Of a stretch of 64,000 nt of DNA, positions 43,801 to 51,966 are shown one piece after another (position 1 is the stretch's first letter; each line of letters starts with the position of its first letter). The DNA is taken from positions 124,001-188,000 of the forward strand of contig JACPNR010000011.1 of the NCBI GenBank assembly GCA_016185395.1, written 5' to 3'. The notes under the pieces were generated by a model. It did not search any database, had not been told where the DNA came from, and saw only the letters and a program-made list of their open reading frames with translations. Origin of the DNA: Candidatus Korobacter versatilis (GTDB taxonomy: Bacteria; Acidobacteriota; Terriglobia; Terriglobales; Acidobacteriaceae). The position numbers were made by a program, and so were the translations under genes.

Positions 43801-45872
43801 CGACCGAGGCCGTCAAGAAGAGTGAACGAGACCGCGCTGTTCGCGGCCGACGAGACCGAGACGGAAGGCGAGGCAGAGGCGTCGTCGAATGTGCTTGTCA
43901 CGACGACGCTGTCGGGACGGATCGCGGTTGCGGGACGATCCACGGGGTCGTAGGTGAAATTCGTTGTCTTGCCGTTCTCGTCGGTGCTGCTGAGCGGCAG
44001 GCCGCTGGCGAAGTCGTAGGTCGCGCTGGTGGTGAGCTGCGTGCCAGAGGGGCCGCGAGTGACGGAATCGGGGTAGGCAAATTTGGTGGTGTTGGAATAG
44101 GTCCACTGGATGGTGTTGCAACAGTCGGCATCGGCACTAAGGAGATTGCCTACCGTGTCGTAGTAAAGGTTGCGCACGACGCCGCCCGAGTGGCCCGCGG
44201 CATTGCTGTAACGGGTGATGGTAGTGGGGTTGCCGCGCCAGCTATAGGTGATGCCATGATTGGTGTCGTCGTGTTGGACCACGCCCGCGTTGTTGGTGAG
44301 CGAGGTGGAAGTGTCGTACTGGATTTCGGTGAGCGCGACAGCCGTGCCATTCGGTTTCTGCACGGTGACGGAAACCGCTAGATTCAGGATATGGTTCGAC
44401 GTGTAGCCGCTTGTTCCCAGGTACGTCGTCAAGGTCTTGCGAGCGAGGTTCAAGCCCCAGTCGTACTCGTCGAGCTCAGTGACGTTGCCGTTGCTGTCGT
44501 AAGAATAGATGGCTTGCGCGAGCTGGTTGGAATCGTTGAGGCGCGTGGTGACGTTCCCTATACGAGGGTTGTTGTTCGTGGTTGCGTCGGCAACCCATGC
44601 GTAGGTGGCGGTGCGCAGGGGCGCTCCCGAGGAGCTATGGAACTGAACGGACTGCGTCAGGCCTGCTTTCCAATCGCTGGTCGTGAATAGCGTAGTGACG
44701 GTTTGCGTGCTGCTCGGCGAGGGGTTCTGGATCGTGTAGGTGCTGACAGCGCCACCGCTCTTCACGATGGTATGGGTGTAGACGGCGGTGTTGACGCCAT
44801 CGTAGACGGTCTGGTGCGAGAAGCCAGGGAAGTCGGTCACTGGACTGGTCGCCCAGACTGTGTCATAGCTGACGGAGCTGCGAAGCGTACCGTTGGAACT
44901 GAGTTGCTGGATCTGGTTGACGATACCCCAGTCGCCGTAGAGGAAGTTCACTGCCAGGCTGTTGGCGTAGATGACGCCCGTCAACACGGTCAGGGTCGAA
45001 CCGCTGGCCGGACTGTTGGTAGCGGCGAGCGGCGACGCGAAGTTGTAGTTGAAGGTGTAGTTCGTGTTCCAAGAAAAAACGGCGTAGGTCTTCGATCCCT
45101 GAACGATGCTGGCTAGCGTGCCGGTCAGGGCGCCGGTGGTGTTGTAGTTAAAGGTAATGGTGCGGTTGAGCGTGTCAACGATGGTCGCGATCTCCTGCCC
45201 CTTCGCCCACGTATCGGTGCGATAGGTGACGGTGATGTAGTTGCCGTTGGTGTCGGTGATCTTGGTGGGGCGGAAGAACGTGGTGGACCCCGGAAAAGCG
45301 GCGTACTGCACCTGAGTGCCGTTCTTGTAACGAAGCACCTTGGTCGAGGAGTTCCAATCGATGTAGGAGCTATCGGTCGTGACGCCAGAAGTGAAGCTGC
45401 GCTTCGTGCCATCTCCCTCGTGCAGAACGTATGTGGTGCCGTTCAACTCGATATAGCCGAAGCCGAGTCGGAAGCCATAACCCGGAAAGTCGCGATCAAC
45501 GTTGAAAGTGGCGGAGTTGTTTGCGGTGTCGATCGTCCAGACGCGGCTGTTGTACAAGAGGTTCAGACTCATATCCAGGCCAGCACGTCCGGGTAGGTGG
45601 AGAATCGGGACAACGTAGCTGAAGCTGGCGCTGGGAGGAGTGATGGGGTCGGCTTGAGGGCTCGAACCCTTCGAACCCGGCCGCCACGGGTCATACGGCA
45701 TCCGGAGGGACGAGTCCTTGCGCTCGTTGGGTCGCTGGGAGTTGGCGGTGAAAGTCCCGCTGTACCCGGGGAAGCTCGGGTCGGGCTCACAGTTGGGAGT
45801 GCAGCTGGCGAAGGAAGCTGCGGCGGCGAGAAGGAGCGCGACAACAGCGGCGAAACGCGCACAGCGAGCCAT
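40833..45872 (-). CDS. secreted RHS/YD-repeat protein with variable C-terminal tip
   Basis: A 1679-residue RHS protein. ATG 45872 opens a signal peptide (FAAVVALLLAAAASFASC, possibly lipoprotein) with AGAGG seven bases upstream; the longer frame to 46031 is not needed. About 20 YD-type repeats follow (YDALGRL/YDAMNRP/YDQLGRV style), interrupted at about residues 795-905 by a beta-rich insert (FVTITGSSVSGDVVS ... TNYSLSSST). The core ends with GLRIKKT, YVFSGFTVLAEY, ARSYIPRLGRFLTADPLAG and the DPLGLD boundary. The last ~210 residues are a distinct tip: a hydrophobic part, a Gly-Ser linker with a KRRACIARKRAEAD helix, then a glycine-rich hydrophobic hairpin that might insert into membranes. RHS shells wrap and deliver such tips. 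Confidence 0.9.
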   Translation of the reverse strand: MARCARFAAVVALLLAAAASFASCTPNCEPDPSFPGYSGTFTANSQRPNERKDSSLRMPYDPWRPGSKGSSPQADPITPPSASFSYVVPILHLPGRAGLDMSLNLLYNSRVWTIDTANNSATFNVDRDFPGYGFRLGFGYIELNGTTYVLHEGDGTKRSFTSGVTTDSSYIDWNSSTKVLRYKNGTQVQYAAFPGSTTFFRPTKITDTNGNYITVTYRTDTWAKGQEIATIVDTLNRTITFNYNTTGALTGTLASIVQGSKTYAVFSWNTNYTFNYNFASPLAATNSPASGSTLTVLTGVIYANSLAVNFLYGDWGIVNQIQQLSSNGTLRSSVSYDTVWATSPVTDFPGFSHQTVYDGVNTAVYTHTIVKSGGAVSTYTIQNPSPSSTQTVTTLFTTSDWKAGLTQSVQFHSSSGAPLRTATYAWVADATTNNNPRIGNVTTRLNDSNQLAQAIYSYDSNGNVTELDEYDWGLNLARKTLTTYLGTSGYTSNHILNLAVSVTVQKPNGTAVALTEIQYDTSTSLTNNAGVVQHDDTNHGITYSWRGNPTTITRYSNAAGHSGGVVRNLYYDTVGNLLSADADCCNTIQWTYSNTTKFAYPDSVTRGPSGTQLTTSATYDFASGLPLSSTDENGKTTNFTYDPVDRPATAIRPDSVVVTSTFDDASASPSVSVSSAANSAVSFTLLDGLGRVLQQEARNGSTQFSITRSTYDAAGRLSQRSNPRKPGESEVFTTYGYDNYDRITSMAPATGGSYQTSYSGNSVTSTDPVGKQRRSFADALGRLIEVDEPGSGDGMTSTGFVTITGSSVSGDVVSITVNGLTKSKTSTCSRGVCTDGPTFAILLANSFNLDGTSSVTAAAAGSTVFFTSKTAGAATNYSLSSSTTGAALVLYNSGSNLTGGADSSGNSTLATPMITTYTYDVINDLLTVSQAKRGSLTPQSRTYAYDSLGRLTSATPAESTAATTYTYTDFSAALLRTDPRGAKTNYAYDAMNRPYTITYDVSGAPNVAATAGITYTYGTSSASNNKGRLLTADNSNESDSYSYDQLGRVISAAKTIGSNTYTIGYAYNSADQLTTLTYPSLRAVTTTYDATGRTSQLADGSRTYLTVPDTTADYTAAGQITQFNYGNGVSAYFGYNDHLQIASIRYANGSSDLLNLLYCYTTNSTSGDTCYSASPQSNNNGQIQKITWKPNGTEDTTKTQNYGYDAVHRLIAASTSDQSANGTWGLGWSYDRFGTMLQQTLTGGVLNSPYSAPSQPQLTVSATTNRITNTGYAYDAAGNMTSDGTNSFAYDAENRLVNYNSGAATYVYGPDGLRIKKTVSAAITTYVFSGFTVLAEYTGSTPALSQEYIYAGDSLLASLNSSGTPTYRHMDRLSARVETDASGAITRTFGHFPYGETWYENTGSSKWRFTTYERDGESALDYANARSYIPRLGRFLTADPLAGDAFNPQSLNRYAYVRNDPVGLVDPLGLDVQLPCMKNPDIVGRYFPGCLRGIGSVVFAYGGALALLGYSVQPIHLDLIFIQYGDFFFPALCCFTLVDVVVPAVVGGGDGGSGGGARERKRRACIARKRAEADTAKAAFEAGETKRVLVQIGISAAWGCGAGTFWGASSGAVFFGVGAIPGAGVGCFVGGVASASAGAIRAGVTVPLTNWGYDKYIYQPRYDSAEIACDLEAATKPPG

Positions 45873-46086
45873 ATGCAACCTCTTGACGACGAGATTGTGG
45901 CCGAGACGCTGTGGCGGACAGCGCAGTAAAGTTGGCGGCAGGATAGTCCTCGGGCGGGGAAAGTCAAGCGAGATATTCCGACAAGGCAGCGGTCGGCGCT
46001 CGTAGGTCCCCCGCGCGTCCTTTGACAACATCTCAGGTAGGCACGCTGCGCCTCCCTCCGGTTTTCTTTTCCCCCGCGCTTCTGTC

Positions 46087-46092
46087 TACACT
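46087..46092 (+). promoter_or_regulatory. putative -10 box of the dGTPase-like gene
   Basis: TACACT ends 6 nt before the ATG at 46099. No Shine-Dalgarno, so a leaderless transcript is likely; -35 is weak. Confidence 0.4.
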
Positions 46093-46098
46093 GGAACC

Positions 46099-47232
46099 AT
46101 GCCGTCGCCCTACGCCGTCCGCGTCGAGGAATCCCGTGGCCGCAGGTACGCCGAGCCCGCGCATCCCTACCGCAACGATTTCCAGCGCGACCGCGACCGC
46201 GTCATCCACTCGCGCGCCTTTCGCCGCCAGCAGAACAAGACGCAGGTCTTCACCCGCCGCTACTCTGACCACTTCCGCAACCGGCTCACGCACACGCTCG
46301 AGGTCTCGCAGATCTCGCGCACCATCGCCGCCCAGCTCGGGCTCAACGTCGACCTCGTCGAGACCCTCGCGCTCGTCCACGACGTCGGCCATCCCCCCTT
46401 CGGACACGCGGGCGAAAAGGCCCTCGACGCTGCCATGCGCGCGCATGGCGACAGCTTCGACCACAACCTGCACGCGCTGCGCATCGTCGAGGACTTCGAG
46501 CTGCGCTACGCCGACTTCCGCGGGCTCAACCTCACCTTCGAGGTCCGCGAGGGCATCGTCAAGCACTCGCGCGACTACCCGGCCCGCGATTTCCCGCAGC
46601 TCGCCGAGTACCTGCTCGACCAGCGTCCGCCGCTCGAAGCCCAGCTCATCGACCTCACCGACGAGATCGGCTACAACACCGCCGACCTCGACGACGCCTA
46701 CGAGGCCCGCCTGCTCACCGTCGAGCAGATCCGCGCCGGCGTGCCGTTGTTCGAGGCCTTCTATCGCGACGTCGAGCGCAAGCACCCGCAGGCGCTCGAG
46801 AAGCTGAAGTTCAACGAGACGGTGAAGCGCCTCTTCGACCTCATGGTCACCGATCTCATCGAGAACACGCGCAAACGCGCGCAGGATGCCGGCGTCGCGT
46901 CGCTCGCCGACGTCCGCAAGCACGGCGAGCGCCTGGCCGCGTTCAGCCCGGAAGTGGAGGCGGCGCGGCGCCAGTCGAAGCAGTTCCTCTACGAGCACGT
47001 CTACGATTCGGCCGCGCTCAAGCCGGAGAAAGACCGCGCCGAACGCGTCATCACCGAACTGTTCGAGCACTTCATCGCGCATCCGGATGCGCTCCCCGCG
47101 AGCTACCAGGAGCGCGCGCGCGATTCGGAACTGCCGCGCGTCGTCTGCGACTACGTTGCCGGCATGACCGACAACTACATCTTCGAGCAGCACGGGAAGC
47201 TGATGGGCAGCAAGAAGCCTGCCGCACCATAG
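46099..47232 (+). CDS. deoxyguanosinetriphosphate triphosphohydrolase-like HD protein
   Basis: A 377-residue HD-domain protein of the dGTPase type, which splits dNTPs into nucleoside and triphosphate and so tunes dNTP pools or resists phage. HD metal ligands are visible: His65 in NRLTHTLEV, His94-Asp95 in LVHDVGHPPFGHAGE, and FDHNLHALRI further on. N-terminal YRNDFQRDRDRVIHSRAFRR is the typical dGTPase entry sequence. The length matches the shorter 'dGTPase-like' (YfbR/Dgt type 2) group rather than E. coli Dgt, so the substrate may be several dNTPs. ATG only; no ribosome site. Confidence 0.92.
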   Translation: MPSPYAVRVEESRGRRYAEPAHPYRNDFQRDRDRVIHSRAFRRQQNKTQVFTRRYSDHFRNRLTHTLEVSQISRTIAAQLGLNVDLVETLALVHDVGHPPFGHAGEKALDAAMRAHGDSFDHNLHALRIVEDFELRYADFRGLNLTFEVREGIVKHSRDYPARDFPQLAEYLLDQRPPLEAQLIDLTDEIGYNTADLDDAYEARLLTVEQIRAGVPLFEAFYRDVERKHPQALEKLKFNETVKRLFDLMVTDLIENTRKRAQDAGVASLADVRKHGERLAAFSPEVEAARRQSKQFLYEHVYDSAALKPEKDRAERVITELFEHFIAHPDALPASYQERARDSELPRVVCDYVAGMTDNYIFEQHGKLMGSKKPAAP

Positions 47233-47311
47233 GCTTGAGGAGCGCCGGCGTCCCGCCGGCTGGCGCGGCGGCATCCGGCCGCCGCGACTGCGATCCCAAG
47301 GCCCTGCGTCA

Positions 47312-47743
47312 TTAGACGGCGTCGCCTTCCCGATACACCCACGCGCCCACGATCGTGGTCGCCAGCATGAAGAACAACTGTTGCAGCGTGAACTTGATCA
47401 TCAGGTTGAAGGTGAAGATCCCCATCACCGCCTGGGCCATCTGCGGCATCAGGTCGGCGAGGACCCACAGCGCCAAGGCCACCTTCGCTGCCGTCCGCGG
47501 GCCCGGGCCCAGCCGCGGACGCACCGCCGCATACACGCACACCGCCACCACGCCGATCACGAATCCCCAGGCGATGAAGAAAGCGTAGCCTGCCGCGCTC
47601 GGCGGCGTATGCCGGATGGCGTTCAGCTCCGCCTCGTACTGCCGGCCGGCCACGAACGGTGAGAGCGCGATCTCAAACAGGTCGTAAAGGAACCCCGCCA
47701 CCAGTCCGCCGGCGATCGCGCGCTTCCAGTTGATCTTCCCCAT
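47312..47743 (-). CDS. four-helix membrane protein, unknown
   Basis: A 143-residue protein with four predicted membrane helices (IAGGLVAGFLYDLFEIAL, FFIAWGFVIGVVAVCVYAAV, VALALWVLADLMPQMAQAV and LQQLFFMLATTIVGAWVY). The charged loops are short. GAGGTGAGG before the ATG is a strong ribosome site, and TACAAT at 47768-47763 a likely -10. It is divergent from a small helix-turn-helix gene whose operator-like palindrome lies in the shared intergenic region, so it is probably the regulator's target. Not assigned to a named family; DUF1761-like membrane proteins have a comparable layout. Confidence 0.75.
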   Translation of the reverse strand: MGKINWKRAIAGGLVAGFLYDLFEIALSPFVAGRQYEAELNAIRHTPPSAAGYAFFIAWGFVIGVVAVCVYAAVRPRLGPGPRTAAKVALALWVLADLMPQMAQAVMGIFTFNLMIKFTLQQLFFMLATTIVGAWVYREGDAV

Positions 47744-47762
47744 GCCTCACCTCGATGCAGCC

Positions 47763-47768
47763 ATTGTA
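47763..47768 (-). promoter_or_regulatory. -10 box of the divergent membrane gene
   Basis: TACAAT on the minus strand, 20 bases before the ATG at 47743. A 17-nt spacer puts its -35 (TAGTGA) inside the palindrome at 47783-47800. Confidence 0.45.
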
Positions 47769-47772
47769 GCAC

Positions 47773-47801
47773 TTGTGTATTCTTATCACTATAGTGATAA
47801 T
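47773..47801 (+). promoter_or_regulatory. promoter of the helix-turn-helix gene
   Basis: TTGTGT (47773-47778), 17-nt spacer, GATAAT (47796-47801). The GTG at 47808 begins 6 nt after the -10, so the transcript would start at or next to the start codon. Confidence 0.5.
47783..47800. promoter_or_regulatory. 18-bp perfect palindrome, candidate operator
   Basis: TTATCACTATAGTGATAA is its own reverse complement and overlaps both the spacer/-10 of the plus-strand promoter and the -35 of the minus-strand promoter. Outer flanks TGTA and TACA extend it imperfectly. The HTH protein encoded next to it is the natural ligand. Confidence 0.7.
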
Positions 47802-47807
47802 ACAACC

Positions 47808-48098
47808 GTGCAGAGGCTCACCCTCGACCCCTACGTCTTCGACGTCCTGATGCGCCACCTCACCGGCCACGACCGCCGGCCTTCCGCCTTCCTCGTCTAT
47901 CTCATGCTGTGGTGGAAAGAAGCCCGCGGCGAGACCATGGCGCTCAGCCTGCAGCAACTCGCCGACGCCACCGGCCTCTCCAAGAGCGCCGTGCAGGATG
48001 CGCTCCGACTGCTCACGCGCCGCCAGCTCGTCCGCGCCCGCCGCCATTCCCCGACCGCCGTCCCCGAATATGTCTTGCTCCGCCCCTGGATGCGCTAA
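47808..48098 (+). CDS. small helix-turn-helix transcriptional regulator
   Basis: A 96-residue protein consisting almost wholly of a winged-helix-like DNA-binding domain: LSLQQLADATGLSKSAVQDALRLL is a canonical helix-turn-helix, followed by a short wing (RRQLVRARRHSPTAVPEYVLL). The N-terminal ~45 residues are helical. GTG 47808 is selected over an earlier ATG because the -10 box ends just before it. The gene is divergent from a membrane-protein gene, and the 18-bp palindrome sits between; autoregulation plus control of the neighbour is the simple reading. Ligand unknown; no sensor domain. Confidence 0.82.
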   Translation: MQRLTLDPYVFDVLMRHLTGHDRRPSAFLVYLMLWWKEARGETMALSLQQLADATGLSKSAVQDALRLLTRRQLVRARRHSPTAVPEYVLLRPWMR

Positions 48099-48137
48099 GC
48101 CGAACGGAGATTCTTTTGTTCTTTGCTTGTTCTTGGT

Positions 48138-48172
48138 CCATCCGTGTTGATCCGTGAAGATCCGTGACGAAC
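48138..48172. repeat. half of a CCACGGAT-type repeat
   Basis: Three ATCCGTG copies in a row (48139-48167), the same motif as at 25.8 and 34.6 kb, but without the opposite arm. Confidence 0.7.
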
Positions 48173-48187
48173 GGGTTTGGGTTTCTT

Positions 48188-49291
48188 CTACTTCCCAAAC
48201 GTCACGCGATACACGTGCCCGCTCGCGTCGTCGGAGATGAACAGCGACCCGTCCGCCCCAAACAGCACTCCCACCGGACGCCCCATCCACTTCCCTTTGC
48301 GCGTCTCGCCGGGCGCCAGCCACCCGGTCACGAAGTCCTCGGCCGCGCCCGCCGGCTCTCCCTTGGCGTCGAGCGGCACGCGAATGACTTTGTATCCCGT
48401 CGGCACGCTGCGGTTCCACGAGCCGTGGAACGCAACGTACACGCTCGCGCGATACGCAGCCGGGAACATGGCGCCGGCCCCGAACGCGAGTCCCAGCGGC
48501 GCCGAGTGCGCTTGCAGCCTGATCTTCGGCGGGATGGTGCCGGCGCAGCGCGCGGCGTCATGCCCGAGCTGCGGGTTGGGGACGCGGTCGCCGTAGCAAT
48601 ACGGCCAGCCGTAATCGCCGCCCGCGCGCAGCTCGTTGACCTCGTCGGGCGGCAGGTCGTCGCCCAGCCAGTCAATGCCGTTGTCCGTGGCCCAGATGGT
48701 GTTCGCCTTCGGATTTGCGGCCAGGCCCACCGAGTTCCGCAGGCCGCGCGCAAACACGCGCATGCCGGAACCGTCTTCGTTGAACTCCATCACCGCCGCG
48801 CGCCGCGGGTCTTTCTCCGCGCACGCGTTGCAGTCCGACCCGGCCGAGACGTAGAGCTTCCCGTTGAAAAAGAGGACCGTGCGCGTGGAGTGCATCCCGC
48901 CGCGGGGCAGGTCCACCAGCTTGCGCGCGTTCGCGGCGCGCAGCCCCGCCTCGTCCCAGTCGAACACCGTGACTTGGCCGCTCTCGCCGATGTAGAGCTT
49001 GCCGTTGTGGAAGGCGATGCCGTGCGGGCCGTCCAGGTCGCTGAGCACCGTCGCGACCCGCTGCGCGCTGCCGTTCTGCGCGCCGGGAAGCGCCAGCACC
49101 TTCCCTTCGTCCACGCACGTCGCCAGCAGCGTGCCGCCCGGGCTCCACGCCATGAAGCGCGCCCCGCAGTTCCCCGTCTCCGCCACCACGGAAATATGGA
49201 AGCCATCGGGGACGCGCAGCCTGGCCACGTCCACCTGCTGCGCGCGGCAGCCCGCAAGGCCGATCAGCACGATAAGGGTGAGCCGTTTCAC
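48188..49291 (-). CDS. PQQ-type sugar (aldose/sorbosone) dehydrogenase-like lipoprotein
   Basis: A 367-residue six-bladed beta-propeller of the soluble glucose/sorbosone dehydrogenase family (GSDH), which oxidises sugars using PQQ. Lipoprotein signal LTLIVLIGLAGC is followed by VPDGFHISVVAETG and blade motifs such as PHGIAFHNGKLYIGE, RNSVGLAANPKANTIWATDNG and DYGWPYCYGDR, the family's hallmark. PQQ/Ca2+ residues can not be assigned without alignment. Start: ATG 49300 overlaps TACAAT (49304-49299), which would leave that ATG untranscribed; GTG 49291, seven bases after the box, gives MKRLTLIVL, a natural lipoprotein start. No PQQ synthesis genes here. Confidence 0.88.
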   Translation of the reverse strand: MKRLTLIVLIGLAGCRAQQVDVARLRVPDGFHISVVAETGNCGARFMAWSPGGTLLATCVDEGKVLALPGAQNGSAQRVATVLSDLDGPHGIAFHNGKLYIGESGQVTVFDWDEAGLRAANARKLVDLPRGGMHSTRTVLFFNGKLYVSAGSDCNACAEKDPRRAAVMEFNEDGSGMRVFARGLRNSVGLAANPKANTIWATDNGIDWLGDDLPPDEVNELRAGGDYGWPYCYGDRVPNPQLGHDAARCAGTIPPKIRLQAHSAPLGLAFGAGAMFPAAYRASVYVAFHGSWNRSVPTGYKVIRVPLDAKGEPAGAAEDFVTGWLAPGETRKGKWMGRPVGVLFGADGSLFISDDASGHVYRVTFGK

Positions 49292-49298
49292 GGTGTCC

Positions 49299-49304
49299 AT
49301 TGTA
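49299..49304 (-). promoter_or_regulatory. putative -10 box overlapping an ATG of the sugar dehydrogenase gene
   Basis: TACAAT on the minus strand overlaps the ATG at 49300 and points to GTG 49291 as a leaderless start. Confidence 0.4.
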
Positions 49305-49421
49305 GGCCGCCGTTTCTTTACATTCCGAGGAAGCCTCTAGCGCAAGTACTCATTGCGAAGGCCTGCTTTGGGAGTGTTCCCTCGCCCGCCGCGGCGGGCT
49401 CGGGACGTAAGAAAACAAGCC

Positions 49422-50402
49422 CTACGACGCCGCCCGCATCGGCTCGCTCATCTCCCGCGGTTCCAGCGCGCGGCGGAAGTACTCGAGCGAGAGCCGCAGT
49501 CCGGCCGACAAGTCCACCTTCGGCTCCCAGCCCAATACGGCGCGCGCGATCGCGATGTCCGGACGCCGCTGCTGGGGATCGTCCTCGGGCAACGCCATGT
49601 GCCGGATCCCGCTCCTCGAGCCCGTGAGGTGCAGCACCAGGTACGCGCAATCCAGCACCGTGAACTCCTCCGGATTCCCCAGGTTCACCGGGCTGCCGTT
49701 CAGCTTCGCGGCTTCCGCGCTGCGCGCCATCCGCAGCAGCCCATCCACCAGGTCGGTCACGTAGCAGAACGAGCGCGTCTGCGCGCCCGAGCCGTAGACG
49801 GTGAGGTCCTCTCCGCGCAGCGCCTGCTGCAGGAAGTTCGGCACCACGCGCCCGTCGTTCAGCTGCATGCGCGGACCATACGTGTTGAAGAGGCGCACGA
49901 TGCGCGTGTCCACCTGGCGATAGCGGCGGTACGCCATCGTCGTCGCTTCGGCGAAGCGCTTGGATTCGTCGTACACCGAGCGCGGCCCCACCGGATTCAC
50001 GTTGCCCCAGTAGGTCTCGCTCTGCGGATGCTCCTTCGGGTCCCCATAGCACTCCGAGGTCGACGCCAGCACGAACCGCGCTCCATGCTTTTGCGCGACT
50101 GCGAGCGCGTTCGTGGTCCCGGCCGAGCCCGCGCGCAGTGTCTCCAGCCCGTACTGCAGGTAGTCCACCGGGCTGGCCGGCGAGGCGAGATGGAACACCA
50201 GGTCCACGCTGCCCACGTCGAACGGCTCGCAAACGTCATGCTCGCGGAACTCGAAGCGCCGCTCGTTGCCGAGATGCTCCAGGTTCTCGCGCGCGCCGGT
50301 CAGCAGGTTATCGACGGCAATGACCGCGCAGCCTTCGGCCAGCAACGCATCGCACAGGTGCGACCCGAGGAAGCCGGCTCCGCCCGTGACCAATGCTCTC
50401 AT
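49422..50402 (-). CDS. UDP-glucuronate decarboxylase (UDP-xylose synthase)-like epimerase
   Basis: A 326-residue NAD-dependent short-chain epimerase-family enzyme. The Rossmann motif [10 protein letters not shown] is at 7-16; the catalytic pair Tyr144/Lys148 lies in [24 protein letters not shown] and [16 protein letters not shown] are the signature of the UXS group, which decarboxylates UDP-glucuronate to UDP-xylose. The following gene in the operon (upstream, ugd) makes UDP-glucuronate, which strongly supports the call; UDP-glucuronate epimerase is the main alternative. It starts 13 bases after ugd's stop. Confidence 0.88.
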   Translation of the reverse strand: MRALVTGGAGFLGSHLCDALLAEGCAVIAVDNLLTGARENLEHLGNERRFEFREHDVCEPFDVGSVDLVFHLASPASPVDYLQYGLETLRAGSAGTTNALAVAQKHGARFVLASTSECYGDPKEHPQSETYWGNVNPVGPRSVYDESKRFAEATTMAYRRYRQVDTRIVRLFNTYGPRMQLNDGRVVPNFLQQALRGEDLTVYGSGAQTRSFCYVTDLVDGLLRMARSAEAAKLNGSPVNLGNPEEFTVLDCAYLVLHLTGSRSGIRHMALPEDDPQQRRPDIAIARAVLGWEPKVDLSAGLRLSLEYFRRALEPREMSEPMRAAS

Positions 50403-50415
50403 CGCGCTCCTCGCA

Positions 50416-51837
50416 TCAACTTGCCTTCTTCACTTTCAGCGCGCGCCGCGGCTCCGCCGCCGGCCTGCCCATGCTGGTGTAGAAAAACCCTTCCTCCGCC
50501 ATGCGCGCCGGCGGGAACACATTGCGCCCATCCACCATCACCGGACACCGCAGCGCTTCGCGCAGCCGCCCCAGATCGAGCGCCGCGAACTCTTCCCAGT
50601 CGGTGAGCACCAGCAGGGCGTCCGCGCCTTCGGCGGCGGCGTACGCATCTTCCGCAAACTCGATCTGCCCGGCAGCCGCTTCCTTGGCGAATATCTTGCG
50701 CGCGCGCGGCATCGCCGCCGGGTCATACGCCACCACGCTGGCGCCTTCCGCGAGCAGCCGCCCGGCCACGGCGATCGCCGGCGATTCGCGCACGTCATCG
50801 GTGCCACCCTTGAACGCGAGCCCAAGGACGGCGAGCCGCTTGCCGGGGAGCGTCCACAGCGCCTCGCGCACCTTGCGCAGGAAGCGTTCGCGCTGCTCCG
50901 CGTTGATGCGCTTCACTTCGTCGAGCAGCCGGAAGTCGCAGCCGTGCTGCGCGGCGACGTCGCGAAACCCGTCGAGGTCCTTGGGAAAGCACGACCCGCC
51001 GTAGCCGATGCCCGGACGCAGAAACCGCCTCCCGATGCGCGCGTCGGCGCCCAGGCCTTCGCGGACCTGGTCCACGTCCGCGCCGGTCGCCTCGCACAGG
51101 TTCGCGACCGCGTTGATGAACGACACGCGCAACGCCAGATACGCATTCGACGCCTGCTTGATCAGCTCGGCCGAGCGCGTCGAGGTCTCGATCAGCGGCG
51201 GCGGGATGCGCGCGTTGTCCGGCGGCGGGATCGCGTCCGCGCGCCGGTAATATGCTCCCGTGGTCAGCGGCGCGTAGACGGCGCGCAGCTTCTCCGCCGC
51301 GCGTTCGCTGTTCACGCCCACCACGATGCGGTCCGGACACAGGAAGTCGCAGACCGCCGTGCCCTCGCGCAGGAACTCCGGGTTCGACGCCACGTCGAAC
51401 CAGCGCCGCGGCGCTCCACTCATCGTCAGGACGCGCCGCACCCACCCCGCGGTGAACACCGGCACCGTGCTCTTCTCCACGATGACTTTGTATCCACCAT
51501 TCCCGAGGACCACGCCGCGGGCGATCTCGCGCGCGACCTGCTCGACCGAGGAGAGGTCAGCGCCTCCCTCGGGACCGGGCGGCGTTCCCACGGTGATGAA
51601 CACGACTTCGCTCGCCGCGACCGCGCCGCAGAGGTCATCAGTGAACACGAGCCGGTTGCCGCGATAATCCTTCAGCAACTCGGGCAGGAACTCTTCGTGG
51701 ATAGGACACTCACCGCGCGCGAGCGCCGCGAGCTTCGTGGCGTCGTTGTCCACGCACAGGACGTCATGCTCCAATTCAGCGAAGCATCCGGCGGCGACCA
51801 GGCCGACGTATCCAGAACCGATGATGGCGATCTTCAT
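50416..51837 (-). CDS. ugd: UDP-glucose 6-dehydrogenase
   Basis: A 473-residue UDP-sugar dehydrogenase that oxidises UDP-glucose twice to UDP-glucuronate with NAD+. [14 protein letters not shown] is the N-terminal Rossmann motif (hence start 51837, not the longer frame to 51945), EKSTVPV marks the family's catalytic region, Cys283 in [11 protein letters not shown] is the thiolate nucleophile, and the C-terminal UDP-binding domain ([16 protein letters not shown]) is complete. It forms an operon with the UXS-like gene 13 bases downstream, so the local product is likely UDP-xylose for lipopolysaccharide or exopolysaccharide. GDP-mannose dehydrogenases are related but the context favours Ugd. Confidence 0.95.
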   Translation of the reverse strand: MKIAIIGSGYVGLVAAGCFAELEHDVLCVDNDATKLAALARGECPIHEEFLPELLKDYRGNRLVFTDDLCGAVAASEVVFITVGTPPGPEGGADLSSVEQVAREIARGVVLGNGGYKVIVEKSTVPVFTAGWVRRVLTMSGAPRRWFDVASNPEFLREGTAVCDFLCPDRIVVGVNSERAAEKLRAVYAPLTTGAYYRRADAIPPPDNARIPPPLIETSTRSAELIKQASNAYLALRVSFINAVANLCEATGADVDQVREGLGADARIGRRFLRPGIGYGGSCFPKDLDGFRDVAAQHGCDFRLLDEVKRINAEQRERFLRKVREALWTLPGKRLAVLGLAFKGGTDDVRESPAIAVAGRLLAEGASVVAYDPAAMPRARKIFAKEAAAGQIEFAEDAYAAAEGADALLVLTDWEEFAALDLGRLREALRCPVMVDGRNVFPPARMAEEGFFYTSMGRPAAEPRRALKVKKAS

Positions 51838-51966
51838 CCCGACTTGCGGACCTGACTCGCGATAACAAACGGCTTGCGGCGGGAGCGGCAGAGACACTGC
51901 CGCCAAAAATGGATTCGATGCCGTCCACCGCCGCGCTGGATGCAAGGCCCGGGCGGGCCGCGACGG

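Noticed and set aside
42249-44381. 710-aa open frame antisense to the RHS gene
   Set aside because: Gly/Val-rich shadow of the YD repeats, no recognised domain.
46022-46050. TTGACA at 46022 as -35 of the dGTPase-like gene
   Set aside because: No -10 at suitable distance; the TACACT box close to the start is more plausible.
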